From Methylobacter sp015476545 (GTDB lineage: Bacteria > Pseudomonadota > Gammaproteobacteria > Methylococcales > Methylomonadaceae): a stretch of 64,000 nt of DNA. Made by a program: the position numbers and the translations under genes. The notes below the pieces were generated by a model. The model did not search any database. It had not been told where the DNA came from and worked only from the letters and a program-made list of their open reading frames with translations. The DNA lies in NCBI RefSeq assembly GCF_052162025.1, contig NZ_CP197401.1, forward strand, positions 620,001-684,000. Direction: 5' to 3'. The first letter of the stretch is position 1; each line of letters opens with the position of its first letter. Positions 62,130 through 64,000 of this stretch are shown one piece after another.

Positions 62130-64000
62130 TTAGGTTTGGTTCTTTAAAGTCGCCAACAAAGTAAATAAATTCGAGGGATCTACTGGTTTGAGCAGATGAT
62201 GGTCGAAGCCGGCGGACTTTGACTGCTCGTGATCTTCAGGCTGTCCATAGCCGCTGATGGCGACTAAGCACGCTTGTCGTGTTTCCGGCAACTCGCGCAA
62301 CCGTCTGGCAACTTCATAACCACTAATATCAGGAAGGCCGATGTCCAGCAGGACAGCTTGAGGCCGGAAAGCCTGTGCTTTTTCTATGCCTTTTAAGCCG
62401 CAGTCTGCAGTATCGACCTCATGCCCTTCTATCTGCAGCAGGAGGGCAAGGCTTTCCGCGACATCGGCATTATCATCTATCAGTAAGATACGCAGCCTGT
62501 CTTTTGGCAGAGCAGCGTCGGTTTGTGTTGATTCGACAGCCGCAGACGCATCGGATAATGGCAGACGCATAATGAATTCACTACCCTGCTGACTGCCCGC
62601 ACTGGATGCACTGATCGTTCCTCCATGCATTTCAACTAGCCTGCGCGCCAGCGTAAGTCCGATGCCCAGACCGCCTTGAGATCGGGCCAAAGAAGAGTCG
62701 GCCTGAGTAAAAAGTTCAAAAATATGGGGCAGTATCTCCGGCGAAACGCCTGATCCGTTGTCTTGTACTTTAATCACCAAGCCGCCATTTTCCTGCATTA
62801 CCTTCAGGATGATCCTGCCTTTCTCATCGGTGTACTTGGTGGCGTTGTTCAACAGATTGGACAGCGCCTGAGTCAATCGGACACGATCACCTTCGATCCA
62901 CATCGGTGTTTCCGGGCGGGAAACGACCAGCTCCTGTTGGCGGGACTGTATCAGCGGCAAGTTGATTTCTACGGCACTGTCTATAATCTCGTTGCAGTCG
63001 ACAAGGTCAATCTTAAGCGTGATTTTGTCCCGCATGATGCGGGCTACGTCCAGCAAATCGTCGAGCAATAATGCCATATGATTGACCTGCCGGTCGATGA
63101 TCTTGCCGCACCAGTCCAGCGTGGGGTTCACGGAACCTTGAGTTTTCAACACCTGCACGGCATTACGGATAGGGGCCAGAGGATTTCTGAGTTCGTGTCC
63201 CAGCATGGCCAGAAATTCATTTTTCTGATGATCGGCTTGCCGAAGCGCTATTTCCATCTGCTTGCGTTCGGTGATGTCATGGATGGTGATAATAAAACAG
63301 CGAGGCTGGCTGTTGCTGATTTCACTGATGCCGAGGATTACAGAAAACAATGCGCCGTCTTTTTTAAGGCACTCCAGTTCGCGTCTGATGCCGATAATCT
63401 GGCCTTTACTATCGTTTCTGTGGCGGACTAGTTGGTCTTCATATTCGCTCCAGTCTAGGTTAGGCATTAATCTACTGATACTGCTGCCGGACAATTCTTC
63501 AATGGAAAAACCGAAAATACTCTCGATGGCGGCATTAGCCGATTTGATGATGCCGTGTTCGTCAATCTTGATAATACCATCGAGTACGTTATCAAAAATG
63601 GCGCGTAAATTCGCTTCGCTTTTGCTCAGCATTGATTCCGTTTCTTTTAAATGATGGATGTCCGTGAGCGCCAGCCTAAAATCATGCCCTTTCTGAGACA
63701 GCCCATCCAGCTTGATCCATAAAGTTTGGCCATTACTTTTGATGAGCAAGCGTAATTCGCAGCTTTGGATGTGTTGATGATTTAACAAAGCTTGACGATA
63801 GAAATATAAAACATCCTGATCGAGATCCAGCACAAAATCAGAAAAAGGTTTATTGCTAATAGCCTTGCTTTCTACGCCGAGCATGTCGGTCAGTCTCTTG
63901 TTGGCTTTAAGAATGATGCCTTCACTGCTGAGGGTGAGGTAACCGACCGGCGAATAGTGATAAAAGTCGAGATATTCCTGATTTGAATCCTGGAGTTGTT
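62130..64000 (-). CDS. PAS hybrid histidine kinase, 5' end beyond the window
   Basis: The frame stays open to the window edge. Visible domains in order: a PAS domain (HYSPVGYLTLSSEGIILKAN, encoded right of 63884), a second PAS/PAC region, a third PAS (NLRAIFDNVLDGIIKIDEHG), HisKA with the phospho-His in FLAMLGHELRNPLAPI, HATPase_c (N box NLLNNATKYTDEKG; G boxes DNGSGVSP and GGLGIGLTLARRLVEMHGG), and a C-terminal receiver domain (LLIDDNADVAESL; VLLDIGLPDISGYEVARRL with the acceptor Asp). No transmembrane segment is seen in this part. Cytoplasmic sensor; the signal is unknown. Confidence 0.93.
   Translation of the reverse strand, partial: QLQDSNQEYLDFYHYSPVGYLTLSSEGIILKANKRLTDMLGVESKAISNKPFSDFVLDLDQDVLYFYRQALLNHQHIQSCELRLLIKSNGQTLWIKLDGLSQKGHDFRLALTDIHHLKETESMLSKSEANLRAIFDNVLDGIIKIDEHGIIKSANAAIESIFGFSIEELSGSSISRLMPNLDWSEYEDQLVRHRNDSKGQIIGIRRELECLKKDGALFSVILGISEISNSQPRCFIITIHDITERKQMEIALRQADHQKNEFLAMLGHELRNPLAPIRNAVQVLKTQGSVNPTLDWCGKIIDRQVNHMALLLDDLLDVARIMRDKITLKIDLVDCNEIIDSAVEINLPLIQSRQQELVVSRPETPMWIEGDRVRLTQALSNLLNNATKYTDEKGRIILKVMQENGGLVIKVQDNGSGVSPEILPHIFELFTQADSSLARSQGGLGIGLTLARRLVEMHGGTISASSAGSQQGSEFIMRLPLSDASAAVESTQTDAALPKDRLRILLIDDNADVAESLALLLQIEGHEVDTADCGLKGIEKAQAFRPQAVLLDIGLPDISGYEVARRLRELPETRQACLVAISGYGQPEDHEQSKSAGFDHHLLKPVDPSNLFTLLATLKNQT

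Noticed and set aside
1..64000. CRISPR array, tRNA or rRNA genes
   Set aside because: No regularly spaced repeats and no tRNA or rRNA signature sequences were seen on either strand.

Overview
The window looks like chromosomal DNA of a gammaproteobacterium, most likely an environmental species with a large exopolysaccharide (EPS) capacity. A methanotroph-like member of the Methylococcales is my guess, but this is inference: no methane oxidation gene is present. Pointers are the MauG/CorB-type di-haem peroxidase, a TIGR04073-type exosortase-associated protein, MetA, Tex and PurM sequences of gammaproteobacterial type, and moderate GC with AT-rich patches in the polysaccharide genes.

Layout. 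1-4.6 kb: insertion-sequence debris (IS3 transposase ends), a DedA membrane protein, and a small accessory block of exported proteins of unknown function (a broken 68-codon gene, a 444-aa protein, a cysteine-rich 263-aa protein). 4.7-7.4 kb: a protoglobin/roadblock gene pair behind a perfect CRP-type palindrome, and a convergent di-haem cytochrome c peroxidase. 7.8-12.4 kb (minus strand): an envelope-stress operon of an overlooked 49-aa membrane protein, XpaC, TelA, SPFH-GYF and a double zinc-ribbon membrane protein. 12.6-15.6 kb: the TIGR04073 protein and Tex.

15.6-42.9 kb is a large EPS locus. On the minus strand lie Wza-like export protein, Wzc-like tyrosine kinase, a helical exported protein and a phosphoesterase. 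On the plus strand lie a small acidic exported protein, an outer-membrane barrel, a UDP-HexNAc 6-dehydrogenase, a UDP-uronate 4-epimerase, Wzx flippase, acyltransferases, Wzy polymerase, three glycosyltransferases, a three-enzyme UDP-L-6-deoxy-HexNAc pathway (L-QuiNAc or L-FucNAc), a WecA-like initiating transferase fused to a CapD-like Rossmann domain, and an O-antigen ligase/polymerase-like protein.

The most striking non-coding signal lies in this locus. Four near-identical CRP-type promoter elements, with GTGA-N6-TCAC centred about 41.5 bp from a TATAAT-like box, sit before the wza/wzc operon, an acyltransferase gene and the UDP-L-sugar genes. Three of the four are followed by intact or decayed copies of the start of the same IS630-type helix-turn-helix gene. 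This suggests a mobile, transposon-derived promoter module spread through the locus.

43-64 kb: a fatty-acid-hydroxylase-family protein; a GH2 glycosidase with galT, galK and galM (Leloir genes without galE); a corrinoid adenosyltransferase; a GH1-like glycosidase translationally coupled to a glycosyltransferase/FAD-oxidoreductase fusion; a PerM/AI-2E permease; and housekeeping genes (purM, guaD-like deaminase, metA). The window ends with a P-loop ATPase, an acidic protein, a GNAT acetyltransferase and a hybrid histidine kinase that runs off the right end.
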